The notes under the pieces: generated by a model
What the model saw: only the letters and a program-made list of their open reading frames with translations
Told to the model about the DNA's origin: nothing
Databases searched by the model: none
Program-made: the position numbers and the translations under genes
DNA from: Rhizaria sp. SCN 62-66
Taxonomy: Eukaryota > Rhizaria, unplaced
Direction of reading: 5' to 3'
Length of the DNA: 64,000 nt
Assembly (NCBI GenBank): GCA_001724265.1
Contig: MEDY01000005.1
Coordinates: 124,001-188,000, forward strand
In this document: piece after piece, positions 55,539-64,000 of the stretch
Layout of the letters: each line of letters starts with the position of its first letter
Numbering within the stretch: the stretch's first letter is position 1

Positions 55539-57225
55539 TTAGAGGCGGTGAAAGTCCATGTCGCTCTCGTTGTTGAGCTGGACCTGCTTCTCGAGCTCAA
55601 ACAGCTTGCGCGCACTGCAAAGGGGAAACAAAAAAATGATGAAACAAAATAAAAGGAATTATGATCATGTCAGCCAAAGATTGAAGTATTAAAAACCACA
55701 AAATATGTTTTTGCGTGCGTCGTAATGCAACTCAATTGAAAACATCTTGGTCACGACAATGTCGTTACTCGCGGTACTATTGTTGCTGAGACGTACCGAG
55801 TGTGCCAGAGAAGGGCGCCGAGGTAGACTACCGCGGCAAAGGTGACCGAGGTGCTGTACATAGCGACGACGCGCTCGCGCACCCACGCGTCGAGCGCGAT
55901 GGACAGAAACGAGACAAATGGTAGCGAAATGATGTAGACGGAGATGAAGAGCGAGAACACGATGAGAATGCCCTGCTTGTCCTTGTTGCGCTCAGTGCGG
56001 ATCGTGTGCACGGCGGTGATGATGAACCACAGCGCAAAGACAAAGCCCAGTCCGATGACGACGTAGTTAAACACCTTGACGTCGGTGGGCAGCTCCGGCG
56101 CCGCAGGGTCCACGCCCAGGTAAAGCACGAACAGAGAGACGATTTGCAGCACGGCAAAGAGCACGGAGAAGCCGATGACGAGCCCGCGGTTGGGCAGCGA
56201 GGCGCGGGAGATGGTCCAGCCCGAGGCGATGAGGATGAGCACCATGATGAAGACGACCCGAGTGGCGACGTCCAAAATATCACCGAGGAGCTCAATCAGC
56301 GGCGCGCCGTAGCCGTCGTAGGCGAGGGAGGTAAAGTGCGCCGTATGGAGCAGGTTGGCAATGAACTGCAGCGCGACGACGTAGAGGTTGAGCCGCATCA
56401 GCGGGTGCAGGAACGTGAGCGCGCGCGTCGACTTGACCGTGTTGTAGATGGTCGCGGCCAGTAGCCCCACGGAGAGCAGGAGAAAGACAATATAAAAGGT
56501 GTTAAGGCCGTCGTTGTTGACGCCCAGCTCGCGCGACCACGAGTCGGCGTCGCGGTAAAAGTGCGCCTTGTATTCGATCGCGCCGTAGCCACGGCAGTTG
56601 ATGATCACCAGGTAGTGGAAGCGGCGGCGCGTGCCACCGGGGATGGGCAGCGTGATGTGCGGACCGTTGGACATTGTGCCGTTGGTGTCAAAGCGCGCCG
56701 TAACGCCGTCCAGCAGCGGCTTCATTTCGCACGGCTGCGTGTGGTAAAACTCGGGGTAGTCGTTCTCGTGGTCACTCGGCGCAGTCACGAACACAGTCAG
56801 GTTGCCAGGGGAATACTTGTCCGCGGTGAGCGCGGTGAGCTCGATGTCAATCCAGCCAACCGTGTGGTGGCCCTCCGACACGGGCACGGGGTTCGCGTCG
56901 AAGGCGAACTTGCCGAGGAAGTCGTAGCCCTCGGAGTTGCTCGCGGTGCCCGTCTGTTGTGGGGTGGCGGTGAGAGGCATTTAATGAAGTGGATTTCGGT
57001 GTAAGTTGTTGAGATGACAAAAAAGATTGAGTTATTAGTATCTCTAGATCAGATGTTGGTGATGGGAAAAGATTTTTTGTTGAAGGAACGATTAGAATGC
57101 AGAAGCGGGGGAAACGAGCAAAGGGAGGATATGCTGAAGAGGTGGGCTCGTACCATGATCTCGGAGAGGGCTCCGGTGAAGAGGATAGAAAGTGCCAAAA
57201 AGGCAACAAGAATAACAGAGCGCAT
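55539..57225 (-). CDS. GPR180/TMEM145-like (intimal thickness-related) seven-helix membrane protein
   Basis: Three exons, complement(join(55539-55614, 55797-56953, 57154-57225)), 434 residues; introns of 182 and 200 bp with donors GTACGT and GTACGA; stop TAA. Exon 1 encodes a classic signal peptide (MRSVILVAFLALSILFTGAL). A lumenal beta-rich region of ~160 residues follows (GYDFLGKFAFD, WIDIELTALTADKYSPGNLT, FHYLVIINCRGYGAIEY), then seven hydrophobic helices beginning TFYIVFLLLSVGLLAATIY, with FLHPLMRLNLYVVALQF between helices 1 and 2 as in the GPR180/TMEM145 rhodopsin-like family. The C-terminal tail is short and charged (LFELEKQVQLNNESD). Animal members act in secretory or plasma membranes; GPR180 has been tied to TGF-beta signalling, while the molecular role in protists is unknown. 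Exon 1 is supported by the signal peptide, site quality and phase. Confidence 0.85.
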
Positions 57226-57596
57226 TCTTTTCGTAACACAAGTTTGTTCCCGGGTTGACGATCAGCTCTCAGAAGTCGGCTCTGAAAAGTTTGCCGCAGC
57301 TCTTGCGAGCCGGGGTGGTGCCAGCCCAGCTGCGGTGAGCTCGTCGAGCGATAGGTCAGTCGGAGCATTCCCCGTAGACTGCATTCCCGTCGTCAGCTCG
57401 AACTTTTGTTTGAATATCGTGATAAAAGCGCGATAAAATACTTGCGTTTATTTTTTCACGCTGCAGCATCTCCGTTACGCCTCTTCCAACCTCACACCCT
57501 CCACCCCACCAACCGTCCCCCTTTGATTGCATCTCATTCACCCCCGCCTGTCCTCTGCCTCTCCCCCCTGCGCGCATAGTTCCCACTCTTCCCATC
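57226..57596. promoter_or_regulatory. Divergent promoter region between GPR180-like and small membrane protein genes
   Basis: Only 371 bp separate the two divergent start codons, so the promoters must be close or shared. The half next to 57597 is very pyrimidine-rich (repeated CCTC/CCCC), the usual look of 5' leaders in this genome. No TATA box seen. Confidence 0.45.
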
Positions 57597-57758
57597 ATGG
57601 CCGTCTCCACCACCGGTCCTTCCGTTGTCAAGCGCACGCAGATCCTCGCCGTCGTCATGGCCATCTACGTCGCCGTGCTCATCTCGCTCGGCGTCGCCAC
57701 CTACTACATCCGTAACGCGCCCGCCTCCACCCCTATCCGCGACGCAGACAAGTACTAA
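57597..57758 (+). CDS. 53-residue single-pass membrane protein
   Basis: A short frame with strong GC-rich codon bias, a good start context (CATCATGGCC) and stop TAA. The protein has a Ser/Thr-rich N-terminus, a basic KR pair, one 22-residue hydrophobic helix (ILAVVMAIYVAVLISLGVAT) and a short tail YYIRNAPASTPIRDADKY. The positive charges before the helix and the acidic tail fit a tail that crosses one membrane, but orientation and organelle are not clear. Size and shape resemble small subunits of respiratory, oligosaccharyltransferase or translocation complexes; no specific family is recognised. Codon use and the leader sequence are the evidence that it is a real gene. Confidence 0.65.
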   Translation: MAVSTTGPSVVKRTQILAVVMAIYVAVLISLGVATYYIRNAPASTPIRDADKY

Positions 57759-59375
57759 GCTTACGAAGCGACGCGCACCGCGCTTTCGATCGCAAAACGT
57801 GTCCGCAAAACGCGCTAGCACGCATTCGACGGCCTGCAATGAGTCCATGCGAGTTGCAACGTTCGCAGCTGTTTCGCAAGTTCAAACCACGACTCTGCCT
57901 CTGCACCGCTCCGCTGTGCTTCTGAACAGACACAACGCTGCACTGCAACACTACTGCTAACAATAACTGCTTTATCGCGGGCATATTGCGGCCGCACGAC
58001 GACAACTGCCCTCTCCAGAGCGCCTCACGGTGGGGAAACGCCGCCCCAGTGGCTGATGCTTGGCTCGGTTGTTTCTCGAGACCGCGATCACCCTCATTTT
58101 GTTCTAGTGACCGTGATTTCATGCAGAATGTCGACTGACACGTTTTCTTTGACTATATTAGTTTCGTAAGTTGTCATTTCTCCTCTATCTATCTCCGATT
58201 TTTTTATAGTCCAACCAATCTCACACGACAACACCTGTTGTGCTGAGCTCAGCCTTTTCTGTGTTGTGACGTGTGGTCTGTGCATACATGTGAGTGCAGA
58301 CACGCGCACAAGCTTGCTGTGAGTCTTGCTCGACTTTCTTTGGCTCCTGCCCTCCTGAAGTGACTCTTGTCTGTGACGGTATGTGCAGCGAGTCTGTGGT
58401 GAATGTGACTTTTCTTAATTCTTTCAACTGCCGTTTGCTTGCTCACTTGAACAAGAGACTCGAGTTCAAGCTTCGTCCCTCTAAACACCCCTGATACATT
58501 AGCTTCTTAGACTGATTTTTGTTCGACCGAAGTCCTCGATCTCTTTGAACTCCCGACTCGGTTATCTGCTTTGTGCGTCAAGTAGGCGTTGCGAATAGTG
58601 TACTTGACGGTGAGTTGCCCTTTATTTTGAAGAATATCAAGTATAAAAGCAGAAGATGCATAAACTATTTTAATAACTTTCCAATTGTGATTTTATTAAA
58701 ATATTTGTTGGGTCTTTAACTGAAACAGAGGGCAAATTAAATTTTAAGTTTTGTGATATATTTTATTCTCTATAAGAATATAAAATTTTGGTTGCGTGAC
58801 TCATTTTTCAATATAAAGACGTATGTTTCGCAATATATATTGTTTTAGATACAGATTTCATTCAAGTTAAATGTATCCTCATAATGTTTACATATGGTTT
58901 TAGTATTTTTGCTTCGGTTTTAGTCGATATTGAGCCATATTGTTGTTAGAGGTGATTTTTCAAGTGGTGTCATCGAATATGATGCGATCAGTATGACAAA
59001 GTAGATCAACATAGTTGCAACAAAGCACTTAATATATGAATTAAATGCCAGAAAACACACTTAAAAGTCGATATTTTATGAGCCAGATTTCTATTTCCAC
59101 TTGAATAAACAAGAAATCATCTCCAGTTACACACGTTGCACTCGGTTACTTCGTGGGTTACAAAACGTCAGACTAGGACAAACAACTCTCATCATGCCAA
59201 CAATATTGCGTCGATAGAACGTCGTGTAATAAGTGTGACACAAGCTGTGGGAGTTGTTGCGTAGGAGACCCGTGACTGTAGGAGTGCTACTGCAATCGTT
59301 GTGACAGCGTTCTCAGATGACAACAACATAGCGGCAACGACAGTTAGGACGCTAATGCACTCGTAGGAGCACTCG

Positions 59376-59396
59376 ATACTAGTACAGTACTAGTAT
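59376..59396. repeat. Perfect 10-bp inverted repeat
   Basis: ATACTAGTAC (59376-59385), one A, then GTACTAGTAT (59387-59396). With a one-base spacer it behaves as a DNA palindrome more than an RNA hairpin. It lies about 190 bp downstream of the tRNA gene. No known site is recognised. Confidence 0.8.
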
Positions 59397-59565
59397 GTGA
59401 TCCGCACTTAATAATGTTCATGGAGCGCGGGCGACTGGAGTGAGACGCATTCGGCCGCGGGGATGGCTCATCACAAGCCGGGAGAAAAGCGTTGTGACCA
59501 AAAGAAAAGTGTTAGATGCGTAAGTGTTAGATGCGTTGCGATAGGGTGGACCGAAACGGACGCGT

Positions 59566-59576
59566 AAAAAAAAAAA
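59566..59576 (-). terminator. RNA polymerase III terminator of the tRNA gene
   Basis: Eleven A on the + strand give a T11 run on the coding strand, starting 7 bp after the tRNA 3' end. T-runs of four or more end polymerase III transcripts. Confidence 0.85.
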
Positions 59577-59582
59577 GAGGGA

Positions 59583-59654
59583 GCTCTCGGCGGGGATCGA
59601 ACCCGCGACATTCGGCTTCGAAGGCCGACGGAGTAACCACTCTCCTACAAGAGC
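59583..59654 (-). tRNA. tRNA-Arg (anticodon UCG)
   Basis: The minus strand folds into a complete 72-nt cloverleaf without an intron: a 7-bp acceptor stem GCTCTTG/CGAGAGC with one G-U pair, a D arm GGAG/CTCC with GG in the loop, an anticodon stem TCGGC/GCCGA around loop CTTCGAA (anticodon TCG, reads CGA), a 5-nt variable loop, and a T arm GCGGG-TTCGATC-CCCGC containing the B box. CCA is not encoded. It is the only tRNA seen here; there is no CUA-anticodon tRNA in the window that could read UAG. Confidence 0.97.
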
Positions 59655-61022
59655 TTGCTAACGTTGTTACCAGAATGCGAGATGCAAAAATGAGAATTTG
59701 CATCAATTGCAAAGCGGAATCAACCTTCAAGCAGACCTTTAGGCGAAATTTGTGTTACTAATATGTCAACTTACACTGGCCAATCATCCTGAGGCATGTC
59801 CAAACCGAGTCTGATCAATCAAAGTTACGACATGAAACATCGTTTTATGAAGCCAACATTTGATTATATTAAATTTTATCATATAATTAATGCATGCAAT
59901 TTCTAGCACTTCTTAACATCGAGTTTTTCCCGAAGATCTACGTCCTCAAAACTAGAGGACCTTCAGTCGAATCGGCGTGTGATATCTTTCATTGTATCCG
60001 GGCCAATGTAGCTTCAGAGCGGTGCCGAAAGTAGTGAAAAGGTATCCATTCTTTTGCGAGCATAATTTACGATCAAACTGGCCTTTTCGAAGTGTGTTAC
60101 ATTACACGACCGGTACACGGAGGGAGACGCCACCTGTGTCCGTTGGTGTTGGTGTTGGCGAGTGCAAAGGCAGTGTTATTCGAGTTCTGACTCTCACGGC
60201 TGCATTTTTACCGTATCTGATCAATATCATGCGCATTATTCGATCTCAGCATTGTCTGTATCACCAAAGATTTCAAATGAGCGCGACTGTTGACATTAAG
60301 GAACGCCCTCTGTACGTAAGACGGCTGTCCCTTGCACGATGCTGTAGCGACAGTGCTTTTGTGCAGAATGTCGGGCGTGACAGTGTCACCATGATCACAG
60401 CAATGGCTACCCACAACTAGATAGCAGCATACATATGAGCGCTGTATTTTTCACTTTGAAAGGGTGGCCTCGCGCGTTAAAAATGACGATAAGTTCAAGT
60501 TCATTCGAGATGGAGATGTTACGCTAATCAATATTTGACAGTTATGATAAGAACACCAACAGTTACATACAGATACAAAGAGAAAGAAAAGAGCGACTAC
60601 GCAAAGTGGGGAGTCGCATACCAGTGTTTAAAAAGCCAACGAAGTCTATCCTCACAAAACGTACACAACAGAGAACAAAATACAATGTGATGCGAAGAAG
60701 AGCGAAACTAACTAAAGTAAAAAAAAGAGAACAGAAAGAAGAACAAAACAGGCAAATCAAAAACATACGCTCTGTGTAAAAGAGGAACACTGTTGTTGGA
60801 GTAACCCTCACACTATTCGTGCCTTGATAGAATCACATCAAGGGCACAACACGCAATGTTCATAGAGTCTATGTGCTTGCGTCGTTAACGATGACGCAGA
60901 CGCAAACACACAGACACTGCCAGAGATGAATTTATACACAAAATGAAACGCAAAAACAAAAACAGACAGTCACTTTAATTTGCGAAAGTACTTTTACGTT
61001 CCAACCCGTTTCGCTTCGTGTC
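59655..61022. other. Long intergenic region, no gene called
   Basis: This 1.37-kb stretch is mostly AT-rich. A 142-codon frame at 59,992-60,420 (+) is open but has mixed codon use unlike the genes here and no recognisable domain, so it is not called. The last ~400 bp should be 3' UTR of the coiled-coil gene. Confidence 0.4.
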
Positions 61023-62722
61023 TTAATTGACAATGTACTTGACGGTGAACTTTGCGGGGTCGGCCTCGGTGCCGTCCGATGCGTAGACGCGCACGTCGCC
61101 CTTCTCGACGTCAATCTCGGTCCCCGTGGGGAACGGGTTGGTCTTGTTAAGGTATCCGCGCGCGACGGCGCCCGAGGACCAGACCTGCGAGCGGCCCTCG
61201 CTGGCCTTGTTCGTCTTGTACGGGATGTGCACCGTGGGTTCCTTGACCTTGACGACAAAGTGCTGCTCCGCCAGCAGCCGCTTCAGCCGCGCAATCTCGT
61301 CGTCTCGGTCCGCGATCGTGCCGCGAAGCTCGCGCACCAGCCCCGACAAGTCCGGGAAGTTGGGCCCGCTGGGCGGCGCTGGCCCGGGCTGGTTGCGCAG
61401 CAACGCGCGGAGACGCTCGATCTCGTCGTTTAGACCGCGCACCTCGCGCGCGTGCGCGTCCTTCATCTGCGCCATCGCCTGCTCAAAGCGCGCGCGCAGC
61501 TCGGCCTCGAGCCTGAGATACACAGCAGCGAACAGAGAGTTCGTCAAAAAAATTAAGAGTATATCAGAAATATGTAAGTTTTTGTAGTTAAAAATGAAAT
61601 ATCCACATCATGGTATTAAAATACGCTTGGATGGAAAGTTATTATTCAATTGATGCCAATATAAGAGAGATATCATTTGTTTTGTAATGTTCTTCGTACC
61701 TGGCGAGGTCTCGCTCGTAGGCCTCGCGGAGCTGCATGATGAACTGGAGCCAGCGCGCGCGGTCCTCGTTAAGCACGCGGTAGCAGTCGTCCAGGATAGC
61801 CTTGGCGCGGCGCTCCCACTCGGCCTCAAGCGCCTTGAGCAGGTCCGCGTCGCGGCGCGTCTTGTCCTGTCGTACGTACAAACGCACAGCATAACACAGT
61901 AAAGAACACCAAAAGAGAATGATGAGATCAGAGAGTACAGGTGAGATTTAGCTAGAAATGAACATAAATTCAGTTGAATAAATCGAGAGGACAGCCATTG
62001 GATCCTTTCACATCGAAACAATTAATTCTGGGAAGATTGATATCATAGAGCGGCCGTACCTGGTACAGCCCGTTGAGCTCCTGCAGGTGCCGCAGCAGCA
62101 GCGCGAGGCGGGACTGGTCAGGCGCTCCGGCGAGCGAGGCGAGCTGCTCGGCAAGCCCCTTAAGCTTGCGCTCCATGTCGACGAACCAGGCGGCGTCCCA
62201 CTCGCCGCCGCCGCCGCCGCCGCGGCGCGAGAGCTCGAGCGTGGCCGAAGACCGGTGGTGGTGGTGGTGCAGCCCGGCGTCGATGCAGTACTGCGCGCCC
62301 GGCAGGTGGCGCAGCGCTGAGGAGCCCGAGAGCAGCTTCGAGCGCGCGAGCTGCGGCGTCGACCACTTCTGCACCAGTGCCTTGTCGTCGTGCACGTGCC
62401 GGTGCGGCGTCACGGGGCCCGCGTGTCCCTGCGCGGTCGTGGGGCGGCGCAAGGGCGGGGACATCGGGCGCCCGCCGCCGCTGCTCGCAGTCGCGCGGTA
62501 GTACACGTCCGCGGAGCCGCTGCCGCCGCCGTTGCTGTTGGCGGCGGAAAGGTCGCGGCCTTTTGCACTGACGGCGTTGGCGAGCCCCTCCAGGTCGCGG
62601 CGCAGGTTGGTGATGTTGGCGTCGTCGGTGCGCGTCTCAGCGTCGCGCGCGCGCGTCTCGGACATAAAGGCGTCGATGGCGCGCGTGATCTCGTTAGAGA
62701 GACGGTCTTGCGCGACAGCCAT
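61023..62722 (-). CDS. Coiled-coil protein of unknown function
   Basis: Three exons, complement(join(61023-61512, 61700-61866, 62060-62722)), 439 residues; introns of 187 and 193 bp with donors GTACGA and GTACGG; stop TAA. The N-terminal ~70 residues and the middle (~180-345) are strongly helical with heptad-like charge patterns (ARDAETRTDDANITNLRRDL, LLKALEAEWERRAKAIL, AHAREVRGLNDEIERLRALL, IADRDDEIARLKRLLAEQ). A Gly/Ser/His-rich linker lies between them. The C-terminal ~100 residues are not helical (VKVKEPTVHIPYKTN, VWSSGAVARGYLNKTNPFPT, DVRVYASDGTEADPAKFTV) and may be a small beta domain. This layout suits a cytoskeletal, basal-body or kinetochore structural protein, but I recognise no family. 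Exon joins are in phase and heptads continue across them. Confidence 0.75.
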
Positions 62723-63615
62723 GGGGAGTAAGCAGGGCGAGAGCGCACGCAGTCGTCACTACGTAGAAAGTTGAGTGGGTTGGGTTGTGAGTCTCTTGTG
62801 AGAGAGGTTCTTGGGCTGGCCTGTGTCTGCAAGAGGCAGTTAACAGTCCGTTGGAGTCGGGCGACTGGTGTAGTGACTGTGGCAGAAAGGAAGAGAGTAA
62901 AGGGAGAGAGACAGAGAGAGCGGAAGGAGGCGTGCGGCAGACACATGCGATGAGTCAGGGGAGCGAAACGACACAAGTGGTTGTGGCACTTAACTGGAGA
63001 TGTGGCACTAGTGCAATTAAAAATACATGAATCAACACGCAAATCATCGACCAAAGCCGCCTAGAAAAGCTCCTGACGATTGAAAGAGGACGAAAGTTTG
63101 AATCTAAATCAGGCGATTGTGAAACGCTGTGGAGCACAGTCATAGCCTTTTTTTTTTAGGAACCAGGGCCTCCTTGACTTGGTACGAGTTTGTCCACCCC
63201 ATACCGCTATGTACACTCACTAATTAAATGTCAGAGTAAAATAATGTTAGGAAAACCTAGATTTTCTGTTTGTTTTTAATGTTGTATTTGTCAAAAATTG
63301 CTTGGTTGACCCAGAAAGGAGCATTATTGAGGACTTGCGAGCGAGAGAGCCGTTGGAGCAGAGTTGGCGTGTTGCCGATTTTTTTATTCGAAATTATTCC
63401 TTATTTTCATCGTCAGTAACTTTCTCTTGACGTTGGCAAGTTAACTCCTACTATATATTACTAACATCACATGCTATATTTTCACAAATGCCATTTTATC
63501 CACCTCAGCGCGACCGAAGCTACCGTACAGCCTGACTGTTCCTAACTGACAGTGCGTTCGTCATTGTTGATCACCCTGCTGCTCGAATCTGCCTCTTGAG
63601 CTTGCCCGCGTTGCC
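62723..63615. promoter_or_regulatory. Divergent intergenic region between the coiled-coil gene and the last gene
   Basis: This 893-bp region separates two divergent genes. Purine-rich sequence at 62,760-62,940 is the pyrimidine-rich leader of the coiled-coil gene on the other strand. At 63,147-63,187 (+) a T-run ends in TTTTTTTTTTAG, followed 22 bases later by GTACGA, which could mark a small 5'-UTR exon of the downstream gene. Nothing else recognised. Confidence 0.4.
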
Positions 63616-64000
63616 ATGCAGCCGCCACAGTCCGTGCGCGACATTGTTGGCGAGGCCGACCAAGAGTGGGAGGTGTTCCGTTTGCGCAACCGCATCCACG
63701 CGCTGCACGACGATCTGGAGCTCATGAACACCCTCCGCCAGGACAACAACAACAACACCAGCAACATGGTTAACGCGACAAATTCTGGCCACCCCGCGCA
63801 TAACAACAGCACACTTGCGCCGCTGCCGCTGCCGCAGATGCGGCACAGCAGCAGCCCGATGCACTCTAACAACAGTAACACTGCCGCTTTCGAGCAGTTT
63901 TCCCCCATTCGCCCGTACCCTGCGACAGCGTCTGCCGCCGTAGCGTCAACAGGTGCCGCTGACAGGTCCTACTACAACAACCACGGCAACGTTAGTCACG
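63616..64000 (+). CDS. Unidentified Asn/Ser-rich protein (3' partial)
   Basis: The frame from the ATG at 63616 stays open to the window edge (128 codons seen). The first ~40 residues (VRDIVGEADQEWEVFRLRNR, IHALHDDLELMNTLRQD) look like a charged amphipathic helix or short coiled coil. The rest is Asn-, Ser- and Pro-rich with a run of four Asn and many Met/His (MRHSSSPMHSNNSNTAAF). Codon use and the pyrimidine-rich leader fit a real gene. No family can be named from this part. Confidence 0.6.
   Translation, partial: MQPPQSVRDIVGEADQEWEVFRLRNRIHALHDDLELMNTLRQDNNNNTSNMVNATNSGHPAHNNSTLAPLPLPQMRHSSSPMHSNNSNTAAFEQFSPIRPYPATASAAVASTGAADRSYYNNHGNVSH

Larger units (their letters stand above)
57759..59582. 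other. Long AT-rich intergenic region
   Basis: This 1.8-kb stretch has no convincing gene. Its first ~700 bp are of mixed composition with several frames that lack any recognisable protein; 58,600-59,150 is very AT-rich. Near 59,508-59,537 a 15-bp unit TAAGTGTTAGATGCG is nearly duplicated in tandem. A perfect inverted repeat lies at 59376-59396. Confidence 0.45.

Noticed and set aside
57733-58122. A 129-codon minus-strand frame overlapping the small membrane protein gene's 3' end
   Set aside because: It overlaps a better supported gene and shows no conserved pattern.
59992-60420. A 142-codon plus-strand frame
   Set aside because: Codon use is unlike the genes here, there is no domain, and no splice sites fit. 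Probably chance.
63160-63181. A 22-nt micro-exon between TTTTTTTTTTAG and GTACGA
   Set aside because: Too short to support as a feature, and no clear acceptor lies downstream at the usual intron distance. Kept only as a possible leader exon.

Overview
This window is nuclear DNA of an unidentified unicellular eukaryote. Genes are strongly GC-rich, with very GC-rich third positions, long Ala/Ser/Gln/Asp/Gly tracts and trinucleotide repeats. Introns and intergenic DNA are AT-rich. I place 17 spliceosomal introns of 151-236 bp inside coding regions. Fifteen of the 17 donors read GTACG instead of the usual GTAAG/GTRAG. A probable dynein-2 intermediate chain suggests the organism builds a cilium or flagellum. 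No viral, plasmid, CRISPR or transposon signature was recognised.

Layout. 1-8.2 kb (-): a giant CCR4-type nuclease with a Mut7-C domain embedded in it, open at the left edge. 8.8-13.1 kb: Mago nashi (+), a PDZ-domain protein (+), gamma-glutamyl phosphate reductase (-). 14.3-23.3 kb (+): a hugely expanded PP4R3/SMEK phosphatase-4 regulatory subunit. 23.6-27.4 kb (-): a Gln/Ala/Ser-rich protein of unknown role. 29.2-33.5 kb: an EF-hand-like protein (-), an SRRM1-like PWI splicing factor (-), an Mpv17/PMP22 family protein (+). 34.1-40.1 kb (+): NOC3 ribosome-biogenesis factor. 40.9-44.4 kb (+): an ankyrin-type protein of different base composition. 44.8-57.2 kb (-): dynein-2 intermediate chain (WDR60-like), importin-5-like karyopherin, YKT6 SNARE, GPR180/TMEM145-like seven-helix protein. 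57.6-64 kb: a 53-residue membrane protein (+), tRNA-Arg(UCG) (-), a coiled-coil protein (-), and the start of another gene (+) at the right edge.

The most important observation concerns the genetic code. Sixteen genes whose ends I can place stop at TGA (10) or TAA (6), and none at TAG. Seven TAG triplets lie in frame inside three genes (PP4R3, the Gln-rich protein and the ankyrin protein), and coding sequence continues after each. The simplest explanation is that UAG is a sense codon here while UAA and UGA remain stops. The encoded amino acid cannot be read from this window.

Second, the nuclease at the left edge keeps the sequence motifs of a CCR4 endonuclease/exonuclease/phosphatase fold, but the fold is split by long insertions. 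One insertion carries a Mut7-C PIN-like domain with its zinc ribbon, so two nuclease folds share one polypeptide. Most genes are housekeeping genes (mRNA decay, exon junction complex, splicing, ribosome assembly, nuclear import, vesicle fusion, proline synthesis). Their order does not suggest an operon-like pathway.
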